This document shows positions 14,224 through 23,773 of a stretch of DNA of 35,131 bases, piece after piece. Location of the stretch: positions 1 to 35,131 of the forward strand of contig JACZRH010000008.1 of the NCBI GenBank assembly GCA_022574815.1, written 5' to 3'. The first letter of the stretch is position 1. Each line of letters opens with the position of its first letter. This stretch comes from Planctomycetota bacterium (GTDB lineage: Bacteria; Planctomycetota; Phycisphaerae; UBA1845; Fen-1342). The notes under the pieces are model-generated. The model had not been told where the DNA came from. It saw only the letters and a list, made by a program, of their open reading frames with translations, and made no database searches. The translations under genes and the position numbers were made by a program.

Positions 14224-17052
14224 GTGGCCAAGACGCTGAGAGTTCACTCGCTGGCCAAAGAGCTAGGCGTTTCCAGCAAGGATCTCATTGCCAAGTGCGG
14301 CGCCGAGGGCATCGAGCTGAAGAATCACATGGCCGCGATCACGGCCGGTCTGGCCGAGTCGATCCATGAGTGGTTCTCGGTTGACGCCGACGTTACCTCC
14401 GTCGAAGTAGCCTCCCCCGTCGACCTCCAGAAAGTCCGCAAGAAACCCAAAGTCAAGATAAAGTCCAATGAGCAGATCGAGACGGTGGAGCAAACGCTTG
14501 CCCCTGCCGCAGAGACTGCCGCCCCTGGCGCCGCGGTCGAGTCCGAAGTCGGCGGGACCGGCGAGGCCATGCCGGCCGAAGGACCTGCGATCGCAATCGC
14601 CGAAGCGCCGGCAATCGCCGCGTCCGCGGCGGACAGCACCGAGAGCTCGGACTCCGCCGGCGCGCATCCGATAGTACTCGAGCCGGCGGCAACGCTCGGG
14701 AGTGAGACGGCGGCGCTGCCCGTCGTCGAAGAGGGCCTGGCCGCTGCCGCTTCGGAAGTTGATTCGGTCGGTGCGCAAGAGGCCGCCGAAGCCGACCAAG
14801 CTGAGCGCGTCGTCTCAAAGTCGCCGTCCGAGCCCGTTGTGCCGGCGGGACCACAATTGGTTCCGAAACCGGCCGAACTCAAGGGGCCGCGCGTCGTGCG
14901 GATCGAGTCACCGGAAACCGACACGCTGCGCTCTCCGCGCGTGCCGAGACCGCCCCGCCGGGATCGACCGGCGGCGCAGCTTTCGACAGCAATCCGGCCG
15001 CCACCGGCGGCTGACCCACCCACGGAAACAGCACGACGCGGGCGCAGCCGTGGAACGCCGGGTCGGGGGCCCGCTACCGACGCGACCCGCGCGCGTAGCC
15101 CACGCCGCCGTGGCGCGGACCTCGATCTGGTTGGCGAGCGTCTTCGCGAATGGCGTGACCAGGATCTGATCGAGCGCAAGGAGCGTCTGGCCAGCGCGAC
15201 CGGGCACGGGCTGCGCGACCGTCGGGCGGCCGAGAAACGACGCAGCGCTTCGTCGCCGGGCGGTGCGCTACCCGCCGAGCGCAGCTCGATGGTCGAGATC
15301 CAGGAACCCATTCTGCTGAAGAGCTTCTGCAGCGCCGTGGGCGTCCCGTTTACCTGGGTCATGAAGAAAATGCTCGAGCACGGCGGGGCCGCGCCGCGAA
15401 ACATTAACGAGGCCATCGACGCCGAAACCGCCGAAATGCTCGCTCTGGAACTGGGCGTCACGCTCAAGGTTCTCAAGGCCAAGACGGCGATGCAATTGCT
15501 GGAGGAAGAGTTCGCCGCCGTCGAGCGGAAAAACCTCCAACCGCGCCCGCCGGTGGTCGCGATGCTGGGGCACGTCGACCACGGCAAAACCTCCCTGCTC
15601 GACCGCATCCGGAAATCGGACGTCGCGGCCGGCGAGGCCGGCGGGATTACGCAGCACATTGGTGCCTACCGGATCGATCGCGGCGACTGGCACGTGACCT
15701 TTTTGGACACGCCCGGGCACGAAGCGTTCACCGCGATGCGCGCCCGCGGCGCCAACCTGACCGACGTGGTCGTGTTGGTCGTGGCAGCCGACGACGGTGT
15801 GATGCCGCAGACCGTGGAGGCCATCAATCACGCCAAGGCCGCCGGCGTGCAGATCGTGATCGCGCTCAACAAGATCGACCTGCCCGGCGTGGACCTAAAC
15901 AGGATCTACGCCCAACTGGCCGAGCACGATCTTGCCCCCGCCGAATGGGGCGGACAGACCGACGTCATAAAGACCAGCGCCACGACGGGCGAGGGCATCG
16001 ACGAACTGATCGAGCATCTCAGCACCTTAAGCGAGGTCATGGACCTGACCGCCGACCCAACGGTCGCGACCGTCGCGACCGTCATCGAGGCGGACATGCG
16101 TGAAGGCCGCGGCTTCGTCGCCGAGGTCCTGGTGCGCGAGGGCACGCTGGAACGGGGGCAGGTGATCGTCTGCGGCCCCGGCGCGGGCCGCGTGCGCACG
16201 CTGCGCGACGACAAGGGCCGCGACGTGGCCAAGGCTCTCCCGGGCTCGCCCGTGGCGGTTTCGGGGCTCGACGAATTGCCGCAGGCCGGCGACGATTTAT
16301 TCGCCTTGAAGAATCTGAAGCGCGCGAAGGACATCGCGACGGAGACGCGTGACGCGCGTCGCGCCGCCGCCTTGCACACGCCGCAGAAGGTCGCCAGTCT
16401 CGAGGATCTGCTGCGCGCCGGAGACGAGAGTCAGGTTCCCGAGTTGGCGGTGATCATCAAGGCCGACGGTCAGGGTTCGGTGGATGCGCTGCGTGACAAG
16501 CTCCTGGCGTTCCCATCAAACAAAGCCCGCCTGAACCTCCTGCACGCCGGCGTCGGCGCGATCTCCGAAGCCGATGTCGCTCTGGCACAAGCCTCCGGCG
16601 CGCTGATCATCGGGTTTCACGTGGTGGCCGAGGATCGCGCCCGAAAATCCGCCGAGCGGGGCGGCGTGGAGATCCGCCAATACCGAATCATTTACGAGAT
16701 CACCGACGACGTACACAAGGCCCTGGAAGGACTGCTCGAGCCCGAGCGCCATCAGGAGCCGCGCGGCTCGGTCGAGGTGCGACGCATCTTCAACGTCTCG
16801 CGGCTGGGCACCGTCGCCGGTTGCTACGTTTCCGACGGAGTCGTCCAACGCAATCATCGCGTCCGGCTGGTCCGCGACGGCCGGATTGTGCTCGAGGATG
16901 CCGCGATCGCATCGCTCAAGCGCTTCAAGGACGACGCCCGCGAGGTGCGCAGCGGGTTCGAGTGCGGGCTCAAGATTGCGGGCTTCGACGACGTCAAGCC
17001 CGGCGATGTGATCGAGGCGTTCGAGGTCGTCGAGGTAGCGCAGCGGCTTTAG
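14224..17052 (+). CDS. infB: Translation initiation factor IF-2
   Basis: GTPase of 942 residues that places initiator tRNA on the 30S subunit. An N-terminal IF2_N segment ([20 protein letters not shown]) is followed by a long Ala/Glu/Pro-rich linker, a second IF2_N-like helix bundle at about 358-410, and the G domain: GHVDHGKT 449-456, DTPGH 495-499, NKID 549-552 and a SAT-type G5. Domains II-IV continue to the end without a gap. I start at the GTG at 14224 because GGAGAG lies just upstream and the family opening begins there; an ATG 24 bases earlier has no such site. nusA, its usual neighbour, is not present upstream. It heads a cluster with DUF503 and rbfA. Confidence 0.97.
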   Translation: MAKTLRVHSLAKELGVSSKDLIAKCGAEGIELKNHMAAITAGLAESIHEWFSVDADVTSVEVASPVDLQKVRKKPKVKIKSNEQIETVEQTLAPAAETAAPGAAVESEVGGTGEAMPAEGPAIAIAEAPAIAASAADSTESSDSAGAHPIVLEPAATLGSETAALPVVEEGLAAAASEVDSVGAQEAAEADQAERVVSKSPSEPVVPAGPQLVPKPAELKGPRVVRIESPETDTLRSPRVPRPPRRDRPAAQLSTAIRPPPAADPPTETARRGRSRGTPGRGPATDATRARSPRRRGADLDLVGERLREWRDQDLIERKERLASATGHGLRDRRAAEKRRSASSPGGALPAERSSMVEIQEPILLKSFCSAVGVPFTWVMKKMLEHGGAAPRNINEAIDAETAEMLALELGVTLKVLKAKTAMQLLEEEFAAVERKNLQPRPPVVAMLGHVDHGKTSLLDRIRKSDVAAGEAGGITQHIGAYRIDRGDWHVTFLDTPGHEAFTAMRARGANLTDVVVLVVAADDGVMPQTVEAINHAKAAGVQIVIALNKIDLPGVDLNRIYAQLAEHDLAPAEWGGQTDVIKTSATTGEGIDELIEHLSTLSEVMDLTADPTVATVATVIEADMREGRGFVAEVLVREGTLERGQVIVCGPGAGRVRTLRDDKGRDVAKALPGSPVAVSGLDELPQAGDDLFALKNLKRAKDIATETRDARRAAALHTPQKVASLEDLLRAGDESQVPELAVIIKADGQGSVDALRDKLLAFPSNKARLNLLHAGVGAISEADVALAQASGALIIGFHVVAEDRARKSAERGGVEIRQYRIIYEITDDVHKALEGLLEPERHQEPRGSVEVRRIFNVSRLGTVAGCYVSDGVVQRNHRVRLVRDGRIVLEDAAIASLKRFKDDAREVRSGFECGLKIAGFDDVKPGDVIEAFEVVEVAQRL

Positions 17053-17089
17053 GCCGACCGACGACCGCGAAGCGCGCGGGAGGCCGTCC

Positions 17090-17374
17090 GTGATGGTGGT
17101 TGGCGTGTTGCGAGTGCGGCTCGGGATATTCGAGGCGCGCTCTTTGAAGGACAAGCGGCGTGTGACCCAGAGCCTGAAGGCCCGCTTGGGATCGCGCCAC
17201 AATGTGTCGGTGGCGGAGATCGACGATTTGGACCACCGCCAGGCGGCCACGCTCGGTGTGGCGATGGTCGCGAACGAAGCGCGGTTCATCCAACGATCAC
17301 TCGACAAGATCGTGGACGAGATTCGCGCATCCGGCCGCTGCTCGCTGATCGATTACGAAATCGAGTGGCTCTAG
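17090..17374 (+). CDS. DUF503 (YlxP-like) protein
   Basis: A 94-residue member of DUF503. Signature pieces are VGVLRVRLGIFEARSLKDKR, a small alpha/beta core with VSVAEIDDLDHRQAATLGVA, and a final SLIDYEIEWL. YlxP in Bacillus sits in the same place, between infB and rbfA. It is thought to have a ribosome-related role, but its biochemistry is not settled. The start is GTG at 17090 or ATG three bases on; GGGAGG lies 6-9 bases upstream of either. The gene is 38 bases after infB and 24 before rbfA, which supports one operon. Confidence 0.9.
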   Translation: MMVVGVLRVRLGIFEARSLKDKRRVTQSLKARLGSRHNVSVAEIDDLDHRQAATLGVAMVANEARFIQRSLDKIVDEIRASGRCSLIDYEIEWL

Positions 17375-17398
17375 CCGCCGGACACAGGAGCCGTAGAG

Positions 17399-17830
17399 TT
17401 GTCAAGACGCCCCTTGCGAGTCGCCAGCCTGATCCGTTCGATCGTGGCGGACGCGATCCAGACGCGGCTGAGCGATCCGCACATCGAGCCCATGACCTCG
17501 GTGACGCGCGTCGAGGTTTCGGGGGACCTGTCGACCGCGCGCGTGTACGTGAGCGTCATGGCCGACGACCGGCGCCGGCGGCGCTGCCTGGCGGCGCTAG
17601 AGCGCGCCGCCGGCCGAGTGCGGGGCATGGTGGCGCGTCAAATATCGTTGCGCAAGGCCCCGCAGATCAGCTTCCACCTCGATGAATCGGTGCGCGGGAG
17701 CTTCGCAACCGTGCAATTGATCGAGCGCGTGATGAGCGAGCACGAGCCGGCGACCGAGACGCCCGGCGGAGGCGACGGGACGACGAACGGCGTCGTCCCG
17801 GATGGTCCGAGTGGTAAGGAGGACACTTGA
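17399..17830 (+). CDS. rbfA: Ribosome-binding factor A
   Basis: A 143-residue KH-fold maturation factor for the 30S subunit and the 5' end of 16S rRNA. Diagnostic are VASLIRSIVADAIQTRLSDP at the start, VTRVEVSGDLSTARVYVSVM, and the C-terminal KAPQISFHLDESV helix-strand region. About 25 Gly/Thr/Asp-rich residues trail the domain. The start is TTG, supported by AGGAG 10 bases upstream and by alignment of the family start. The gene follows DUF503 closely and precedes the HhH protein by only three bases. Confidence 0.93.
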   Translation: MSRRPLRVASLIRSIVADAIQTRLSDPHIEPMTSVTRVEVSGDLSTARVYVSVMADDRRRRRCLAALERAAGRVRGMVARQISLRKAPQISFHLDESVRGSFATVQLIERVMSEHEPATETPGGGDGTTNGVVPDGPSGKEDT

Positions 17831-17833
17831 GAC

Positions 17834-18868
17834 ATGAGGGGTGCCACCGAATGCGGGCGACGCTTGAAACGGCTCTTCACTGCGCTGCGCTCGAAACTGG
17901 GCAAGGTCCACCACCCTCCGATCGGCGATCCGATCACGCAGTTGGTGCTGGGCGTGTTTTCGCGCGACGCACCGGAAGCCAAGGCGCGGGAAGCCTTGCA
18001 AAAACTGCGCGCGATGGTTGTCGATTACAACGAACTGCGCGTGGTCGCACCGATCGAGCTTGCCGATGCGCTGGGCGCGTCGCCCGAGGTGCGTCGCAGG
18101 TGCGAGGACCTGTCGCGCGCTTTGAACCGAGTCTTCGCGGTTGAGCACGTTGTGTCTCTCGATCGGCTCCGGACGATGCCCCGCAAAGACGTCTTGGCTT
18201 ACCTCAAGCAGATCGACGGTCTGGAAGCGTATTCGCGGGCACGGATCCGCTTGCAGGGCCTCCAGTCGCACGCGATCCCGCTCAACGAAGCCGCTTGGGC
18301 GTACGCCCGCGAGGCGCGGATCGTCAACGCGCGCTGCGGGCTCGAGGAAGCCCAGTCCTTCCTCGAACGACAGATCGCCGAAGAGGACGCCTTCGAGTTC
18401 GTCGCGCTAATCCACAAGCAGGGCTGGGCTGAGATGGGCGCCAAGGTGCGCCGCGGCGAAACCGAGAGGATCCGGAGCATCCCGCCGGACCGCACCTCGC
18501 GAAACATGCTCCAGTTGGTCGTGCCGTCAGCCAACGATGGCCTCGCGGCAAATCAACGGCTTGAGCCCGCGCTCGAAGAGGATTCCACCGCGGACACCCG
18601 GCCCGGCCGGGCCGCCCCCGCGCCGAAGCGTAAGCCCGCGCAGCGGCGTGCGACCGCCAAAGCTCCTCGCCGCCCAACGCCCAGACAAGCGACCCCCACG
18701 GCCAAGAAGAGACCGGCTCGCGCCAAAGCCAAAACGACCGCGAAAGCAAGACCCACGGGAGCCGCGAAGGCGAAGCAGAGGGCGTCGGCGACCACCCGAA
18801 AACGGAAGGGAACCGAGGCGCGACGCCGCGAGGCCCGAAAGTCGCCGGCGAAAGCCAAGTCGGCCTGA
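17834..18868 (+). CDS. Endonuclease III-fold (HhH-GPD) protein with histone H1-like tail
   Basis: A 344-residue protein in two parts. Residues 25-220 follow the HhH-GPD plan of endonuclease III: PITQLVLGVFSRDAPEAKAR for the first helices, then a hairpin region KQIDGLEAYSRARIRLQGLQ and SHAIPLNEAAWAYAREA. The hairpin lysine of true glycosylases is missing and the VDTHV aspartate position reads PLNEA. There is no C-terminal four-Cys iron-sulfur loop. Residues 240-344 are a Lys/Ala/Pro/Arg-rich, low-complexity tail (PTAKKRPARAKAKTTAKA), very like histone H1. I infer a non-catalytic DNA- or RNA-binding protein. GGAGG precedes the ATG by about 12 bases. It sits directly behind rbfA and is probably co-transcribed. 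Confidence 0.75.
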   Translation: MRGATECGRRLKRLFTALRSKLGKVHHPPIGDPITQLVLGVFSRDAPEAKAREALQKLRAMVVDYNELRVVAPIELADALGASPEVRRRCEDLSRALNRVFAVEHVVSLDRLRTMPRKDVLAYLKQIDGLEAYSRARIRLQGLQSHAIPLNEAAWAYAREARIVNARCGLEEAQSFLERQIAEEDAFEFVALIHKQGWAEMGAKVRRGETERIRSIPPDRTSRNMLQLVVPSANDGLAANQRLEPALEEDSTADTRPGRAAPAPKRKPAQRRATAKAPRRPTPRQATPTAKKRPARAKAKTTAKARPTGAAKAKQRASATTRKRKGTEARRREARKSPAKAKSA

Positions 18869-19006
18869 GATCGCGTCGCAAGGAAGTCCTCGCCGATTTC
18901 GTGTGCCGCCCGCGGCCATCGACGACGGGCAACTTGTACCAGGGACGGTATCGCAGGCGGCACGGCCGTCGCGGCGAGCCAGGCATTCTAAGCAGGAGCC
19001 AGCGCA

Positions 19007-22000
19007 ATGCCACTCCGCCCCCCCCGCCGCACGCCGTCGAGTACCTCCCGAACCAAGCCGTGCGCCGGCCCAGCCTGGCCCTGCGGTGGCTCGTTTCTTC
19101 TGGCCGCGGTGGCCGCGAGCCTCTGCGCCGGCTACGGGTGGGGCCAGTCACCATCCGGCGCCGACAGGTTTTCCGCCGAGCAGGATGAAACCGCTAGAGC
19201 CCGAACCCCCTTGTCGCGAATCGAGTCGGTCCCCGCGCCGGTCTCGCGGCCCACGCTGGCACTTGGGGACGCTCCGGCCGTCCGCACTCTCTACGAAACG
19301 GCGCTCGAATCCATGCAGGACGTCGCGTACGAGAAGGCCACCGAGACGCTCGACGCCGCCTTGCACGAAGCCAGAGGCGACGTCTACGAAGTGCTCTATC
19401 TGATGGCGCTGGCCAAGTATCGGCTGGAGCGCTTCGGTGAGGCGCGCATGACGGCGGAATTCGCCGCTTCGCTACGGCACGGCGAGGCCGACGTTCATTT
19501 TCTGCTCGGCCGACTGTACGAACGCCAGGGCCGGCGTACCCGGGCGATTCGGCAGTTTCGCACCGCGACGCTAGCAGCCGAGCGCGAGCTGAACAACCCG
19601 CGCGTCACGGCCGCTTGGTATCGGCTCGGAGCGGCACTGGCCGAAGAGGCGTATTTCCAGGCCGCGGCCGAAGCATACGAGCGTTTCGACCGAGCCATTT
19701 GGGAAACGCACGCCGAGCACCGAAACGACGACGAAGTCGCGATCGTGCTGCACGACCATCCGCACGGGGCCATTTCGCTGCGCATCGGATTGCTCGAGCG
19801 CCTGGGGCAACGCGAGGCGCTGCTCGCGGCCACGGCGTCCGCGACGGAAAACCAACCGGACAGCGCCTTTTTGGCACGCCTTCACGCGCGCAAGCTGCTG
19901 GAGAATGACCGGCCCGACCGGGCCCTGGAATTCTGCCGAGCCCGATTGGACGATGGGCCGCTCTTCGACGCACTCATGCGCCCGGCCCTCGCGGCGGCGC
20001 GGGCGTCGGGCCGGCTCGACGAATGGATACGCGAGATCGAAGCCGCGGTCGGCGAGGGCCGTTGGAAGCAGACCGCCGGTCGCATGGCGCGGCGACTGGA
20101 CGAGGCCGGCTCGCACGAACACGCGAGCAAGCTCTGGCATGCGTTGTTGCGCGCCGCGCCGCAAGACGCGAACGCCGCCTGGGGCCTGGCCGCATCGCTG
20201 AAATCGTCCGGAAAGCTCGCGGAGGCGCTCGAGGCCCTGATCGACTTTGTGCGCGCCGATCCGGACAACGCCGACGTGCCGCCCGAGCGCCTGGCGGCGT
20301 GGATGACGACGTTCGAGGCAACCGACGAGTTCCTCGAGATCGTACACGCTGCCGGCGAGCGCGGCGACCGCGACTTCTCCACGGATTTCGTGCTCGGGGC
20401 GGTGGCGGCGGCGGCGCGTCAGACCCAGCTGGCTGAGCAGTTGTTCGCGTCGGCTGTCAATTCGCGGCCCGGTTTCGCGCTGGCCCACGTCACGTGGGGC
20501 CGCCTGCTTCTCACGCAATACCGCTGGGAGCAGGCCAAGCAGCAGGCTTCCCAAGCACTCGAGCACGCGCCGCGGCTGGCAGCCGCGCACTACGTGATGG
20601 CAGAAGCGCACTCCGGCCTCGACGAAAACGGGGACGCCGAGAAAGCGTACAAAAAAGCGCTACGCTTTCGGCCCCAAGACGCGGCCTACGCGCTGGCTCT
20701 GGCGCGGCACTACCGGCGGATGGGCCGCGCGGCGGCCCTCGGCGCGCAGCGTTATTTTCAGCAGGCTCTGTCCATCGACCCGTCCAACGGCGAGGCCGCC
20801 GAGAGCCTGATCGAGAGCTATCTGGCGGCCGGCAAATTCGACGTGGCCCGCGCGCAGCTCGAACAGGCCGAGGCTTCGGACCTGCCAGACGACGTGTTGC
20901 GCCGCGTACGAACCGCGATCCGCTATTCCCGCGGACCCTCCGCGGACCAGCTCCTGGAAGAGCTCACGCGCCAGCATGAGCGTTTCCCGAAGGACTGGAT
21001 GACCGCTCTCAAGCTGGCCGCGGCCGAGTGGAAAGTGCGACAACGACCGGACGACGCGCATCGCGTGCTCCAGCGCGTCCTGGCGCTCGTGCCGGACAGC
21101 GATCAAGCGCTCGAGATGTTCGCCGGCGTGCAAATCGACCGGCTCGAATACCCCCAGGCGATCGAGGCGATCGAAAAACTCGCCGCCCGCTATCCGAACC
21201 GCCGCGCCGTGCTGATCGCGCTGACAAAGACGTACCAGTACGACTTTCAGATCGACAAATCCCTGGCCGTGCTGCACCGGCTGCTCGCGTTGGCGACCGA
21301 AGACGACGAGCGAGCCGCCTTGCGCGAGGAGTTGTTGAGCGTCCAAATGACCTTTCAGGACTATGACGGCGCGTTGGCACTCGTCGACACGTGGCTGAAG
21401 GACTCGCCGAACGACGACGTCTTCGGGCGCTATCGGCTCGGGGTGCTCCGCGCCGCGGAGCGCTGGCCGGACGCCGTCAAGCTCGCGACCAAGCGTCTGG
21501 AAGCGACTCCGGCGGACAGGAGCCGCCGGCTCGAATTCGTCGAGACGTGTTCCCGCGCGGGACGCTACAAGGAAGCCGAACGTCGCGTACGCGCGTGGCT
21601 GCGCGGCGATTCCGGCGACGGCCCCTGGGCCGGAAAGCTGGTCGAAATCCTGCTGAAAGACAAACGCCCGGAGGAGGCCCTCGACATCGTCAACGACCTC
21701 ACGCCGCCCAACCCGACGGCGGCGCTCGAGGTGGGGCGGATGCGGGCCCGCTGCTACGCCGCTGCCGACCGCGTGGACGCCGCCGTCGAGGAGTTGGACG
21801 ATCTGATGGCGGAGGTCAACGGAATGCCCCGCGAGTTTCGCCCGCAGGTGCGTTACTTGTTCCGGGCCGAGATCGCACGCATTCTGATGGAGGCGCAGCG
21901 CTACGAGGAAGCGTTGCGACGCTGCGAGAAATGGCTCGAGCAAACCCCCAAGAACGGCGCGCTGGCCCGCGTCAGGGCACTCGAGCTCAAACGCGCCGTC

Positions 22001-22504
22001 GTCCAGGCCATGGGCAACGACGAGGAGGACGCGAAGGTCGCCGAGGCGTTGTTGGCAATCGTGCCCAACGACGCCGGCCTGAACAACGACCTGGGCTACA
22101 ACTGGGTCGATGCGGGCCTGCACCTCGAGCGGGCGACGCGGATGATCCGCAAAGCGGTCGTCCGCGACCCGCTGAACGCAGCTTTTCTCGACAGCCTGGG
22201 GTGGGCGTACTACAAGGCCGGCGATTTCGCCGCCGCCCGCAAGTACCTCGGCCGCACCGTCCGCCTCGCCGCCGGGCAGGACCCCGTCATCTACGACCAT
22301 CTCGGCGACGCCGATTACCGGCTCGGCGACGAGGGCAGCGCCCGCCAGCACTGGGAAAAAACGCTCGCGCTGCTCGAGGATTCCACGAAGGAGAGCCCCG
22401 ATCCGCGCGACGCCGAACTGACCTCGGCAGCGCGCGAGAAGCTCGCGGCGCTGCGGAAGTCCAAACCACCGAAAGTGGCCCCCACCGCCAAGGAGCAGGA
22501 GTGA
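19007..22504 (+). CDS. Very long exported TPR-repeat protein
   Basis: A 1165-residue protein. A hydrophobic stretch (GSFLLAAVAASLCAGYGWGQ) near residues 28-48, after a basic Arg/Pro stretch, suggests export or membrane anchoring. The rest is almost entirely helical TPR-type repeats, for example AWGLAASLKSSGKLAEALEA, HYVMAEAHSGLDENGDAEKA and YFQQALSIDPSNGEAAESLI. The C-terminal 130 residues (NDLGYNWVDAG, FLDSLGWAYYKAGDFAAARK, VIYDHLGDADYRLGDE) are a conserved module also seen in proteobacterial exopolysaccharide or outer-membrane TPR proteins. It probably acts as a scaffold. GCAGGAG lies 9 bases before the ATG. The stop overlaps the next gene as GTGA, so the two are coupled; the overlap does not prove a shared function. 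Confidence 0.85.
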   Translation: MPLRPPRRTPSSTSRTKPCAGPAWPCGGSFLLAAVAASLCAGYGWGQSPSGADRFSAEQDETARARTPLSRIESVPAPVSRPTLALGDAPAVRTLYETALESMQDVAYEKATETLDAALHEARGDVYEVLYLMALAKYRLERFGEARMTAEFAASLRHGEADVHFLLGRLYERQGRRTRAIRQFRTATLAAERELNNPRVTAAWYRLGAALAEEAYFQAAAEAYERFDRAIWETHAEHRNDDEVAIVLHDHPHGAISLRIGLLERLGQREALLAATASATENQPDSAFLARLHARKLLENDRPDRALEFCRARLDDGPLFDALMRPALAAARASGRLDEWIREIEAAVGEGRWKQTAGRMARRLDEAGSHEHASKLWHALLRAAPQDANAAWGLAASLKSSGKLAEALEALIDFVRADPDNADVPPERLAAWMTTFEATDEFLEIVHAAGERGDRDFSTDFVLGAVAAAARQTQLAEQLFASAVNSRPGFALAHVTWGRLLLTQYRWEQAKQQASQALEHAPRLAAAHYVMAEAHSGLDENGDAEKAYKKALRFRPQDAAYALALARHYRRMGRAAALGAQRYFQQALSIDPSNGEAAESLIESYLAAGKFDVARAQLEQAEASDLPDDVLRRVRTAIRYSRGPSADQLLEELTRQHERFPKDWMTALKLAAAEWKVRQRPDDAHRVLQRVLALVPDSDQALEMFAGVQIDRLEYPQAIEAIEKLAARYPNRRAVLIALTKTYQYDFQIDKSLAVLHRLLALATEDDERAALREELLSVQMTFQDYDGALALVDTWLKDSPNDDVFGRYRLGVLRAAERWPDAVKLATKRLEATPADRSRRLEFVETCSRAGRYKEAERRVRAWLRGDSGDGPWAGKLVEILLKDKRPEEALDIVNDLTPPNPTAALEVGRMRARCYAAADRVDAAVEELDDLMAEVNGMPREFRPQVRYLFRAEIARILMEAQRYEEALRRCEKWLEQTPKNGALARVRALELKRAVVQAMGNDEEDAKVAEALLAIVPNDAGLNNDLGYNWVDAGLHLERATRMIRKAVVRDPLNAAFLDSLGWAYYKAGDFAAARKYLGRTVRLAAGQDPVIYDHLGDADYRLGDEGSARQHWEKTLALLEDSTKESPDPRDAELTSAAREKLAALRKSKPPKVAPTAKEQE

Positions 22505-23502
22505 GCTCGGACAAAAGCGCGCTGCAAGTCGCGCGCGACGTGATTTCGGAAGAAGCCGAAGCCCTGCGGCAGCTCGCGTCGTCGTTCGGCAACGGCTTCG
22601 ACGGCATCCTCGAGACGATTCGCGCCAGCCGCCAGATCGTCGTCAGCGGTCTCGGCAAAAGCGGACACATCGCGCAGAAAATCGCCGCTTCGCTGACGAG
22701 CACCGGCACGCCCGCCATGTACATGCACCCGGTCGAAGCGTTGCACGGCGACCTGGGAATCGTGACCGAGTCGCACTGCCTGGTCGCGCTTTCGCGCAGC
22801 GGCAACACCGAAGAGGTCCTGCGGTTCGTGACGCACTTTCGCCGGCTGGGCGGCCCGGTGATCGGCATCACGCAGGGGCGCGAATCGCGCCTGGCCGAGC
22901 TGGCCCGGCACACGATCCTGCTGCCGGAAGTCCCCGAGGCTGGTCCGCTGAACTTGGCGCCCACGACGAGCTGCATACTCATGCTTGCGGCCGGCGACGC
23001 GCTGGCGATGGCCTTGTTGCACGCCAGCGGCTTTCAACGCGATGACTTCGCTCAGTACCACCCCGAGGGCACGCTCGGGCGGCGGCTCCTGCTGCGGGCC
23101 AACGACCTGATGCACACCGGCGACGACCTCCCGCTCGTTTACGCCGACGATCCGTTCGACCGCCTCATACTCGAAATGACGCAAAAGCGCCTCGGATTGG
23201 CACTGATCGTCGAGCGCGACGGGCAGCTCATGGGCACCTTCACGGATGGCGACCTGCGCCGCGCGCAAGAGCGCGTGCCGGACCCGCACAAGCTCGATGC
23301 CCGCACGCTCTTCGGTAAGACCCGCCGCCCCTCATCGGCCCCCGACGTGCCGGTGTCCCGCGTCCCCGGCAATCACCCCGCCGTCGAGTGCCTGCGGATC
23401 ATGCGCGAGGCCGAGATCACGAGCCTCGTCATCGTCGATGAACACCAGCATCCGACCGGCGTTTTGCGGCTGCTGGACCTGCTGCGAGCCGGTCTTGCGT
23501 AA
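22501..23502 (+). CDS. kpsF: Arabinose-5-phosphate isomerase, KpsF/GutQ family
   Basis: A 333-residue enzyme that interconverts ribulose-5-phosphate and arabinose-5-phosphate, the first step to KDO for lipopolysaccharide. A SIS domain (residues 25-190) carries VVSGLGKSGHIAQKIAASL, MHPVEALHGDLGIV, SRSGNTEEV, and the diagnostic YHPEGTLGRRLLLRANDLMH. Two CBS domains follow, about 205-330 (LALIVERDGQLMGTFTDGDL and SLVIVDEHQHPTGVLRLLDL). The start is GTG at 22501, overlapping the TPR gene's stop. Presence of the gene fits an organism with a Gram-negative-type outer membrane. Other KDO genes are not seen in the window. Confidence 0.94.
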   Translation: MSSDKSALQVARDVISEEAEALRQLASSFGNGFDGILETIRASRQIVVSGLGKSGHIAQKIAASLTSTGTPAMYMHPVEALHGDLGIVTESHCLVALSRSGNTEEVLRFVTHFRRLGGPVIGITQGRESRLAELARHTILLPEVPEAGPLNLAPTTSCILMLAAGDALAMALLHASGFQRDDFAQYHPEGTLGRRLLLRANDLMHTGDDLPLVYADDPFDRLILEMTQKRLGLALIVERDGQLMGTFTDGDLRRAQERVPDPHKLDARTLFGKTRRPSSAPDVPVSRVPGNHPAVECLRIMREAEITSLVIVDEHQHPTGVLRLLDLLRAGLA

Positions 23503-23773
23503 CGCCGGTCTGTTTCTGCACGCCAATTATCGAACACATGCGCGTCGAAACTGCCCTGGAAACCGGTGCGGCTCCCCGCGCTGATCGGACGTTCGCGGTC
23601 CGGGAACCGCCGGTGCGGCCCTATCTCGGCCGGATGATGCACCGGCTCTTCACCTTCACTCCCCGGCCGGCGCCGTTACGCAAGAAGTGCGCCCGCTTTG
23701 CCGAACTAACAGCATAGGTGTCGGCTTTCATTTTGACACCGAATGCTCGTGTTTGCGCCGTGGGAGCAGAATC

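Noticed and set aside
20660-22351. Minus-strand frame of 563 codons inside the TPR gene
   Set aside because: The plus strand encodes clear TPR units over the same bases. High-GC DNA commonly leaves the opposite strand open.
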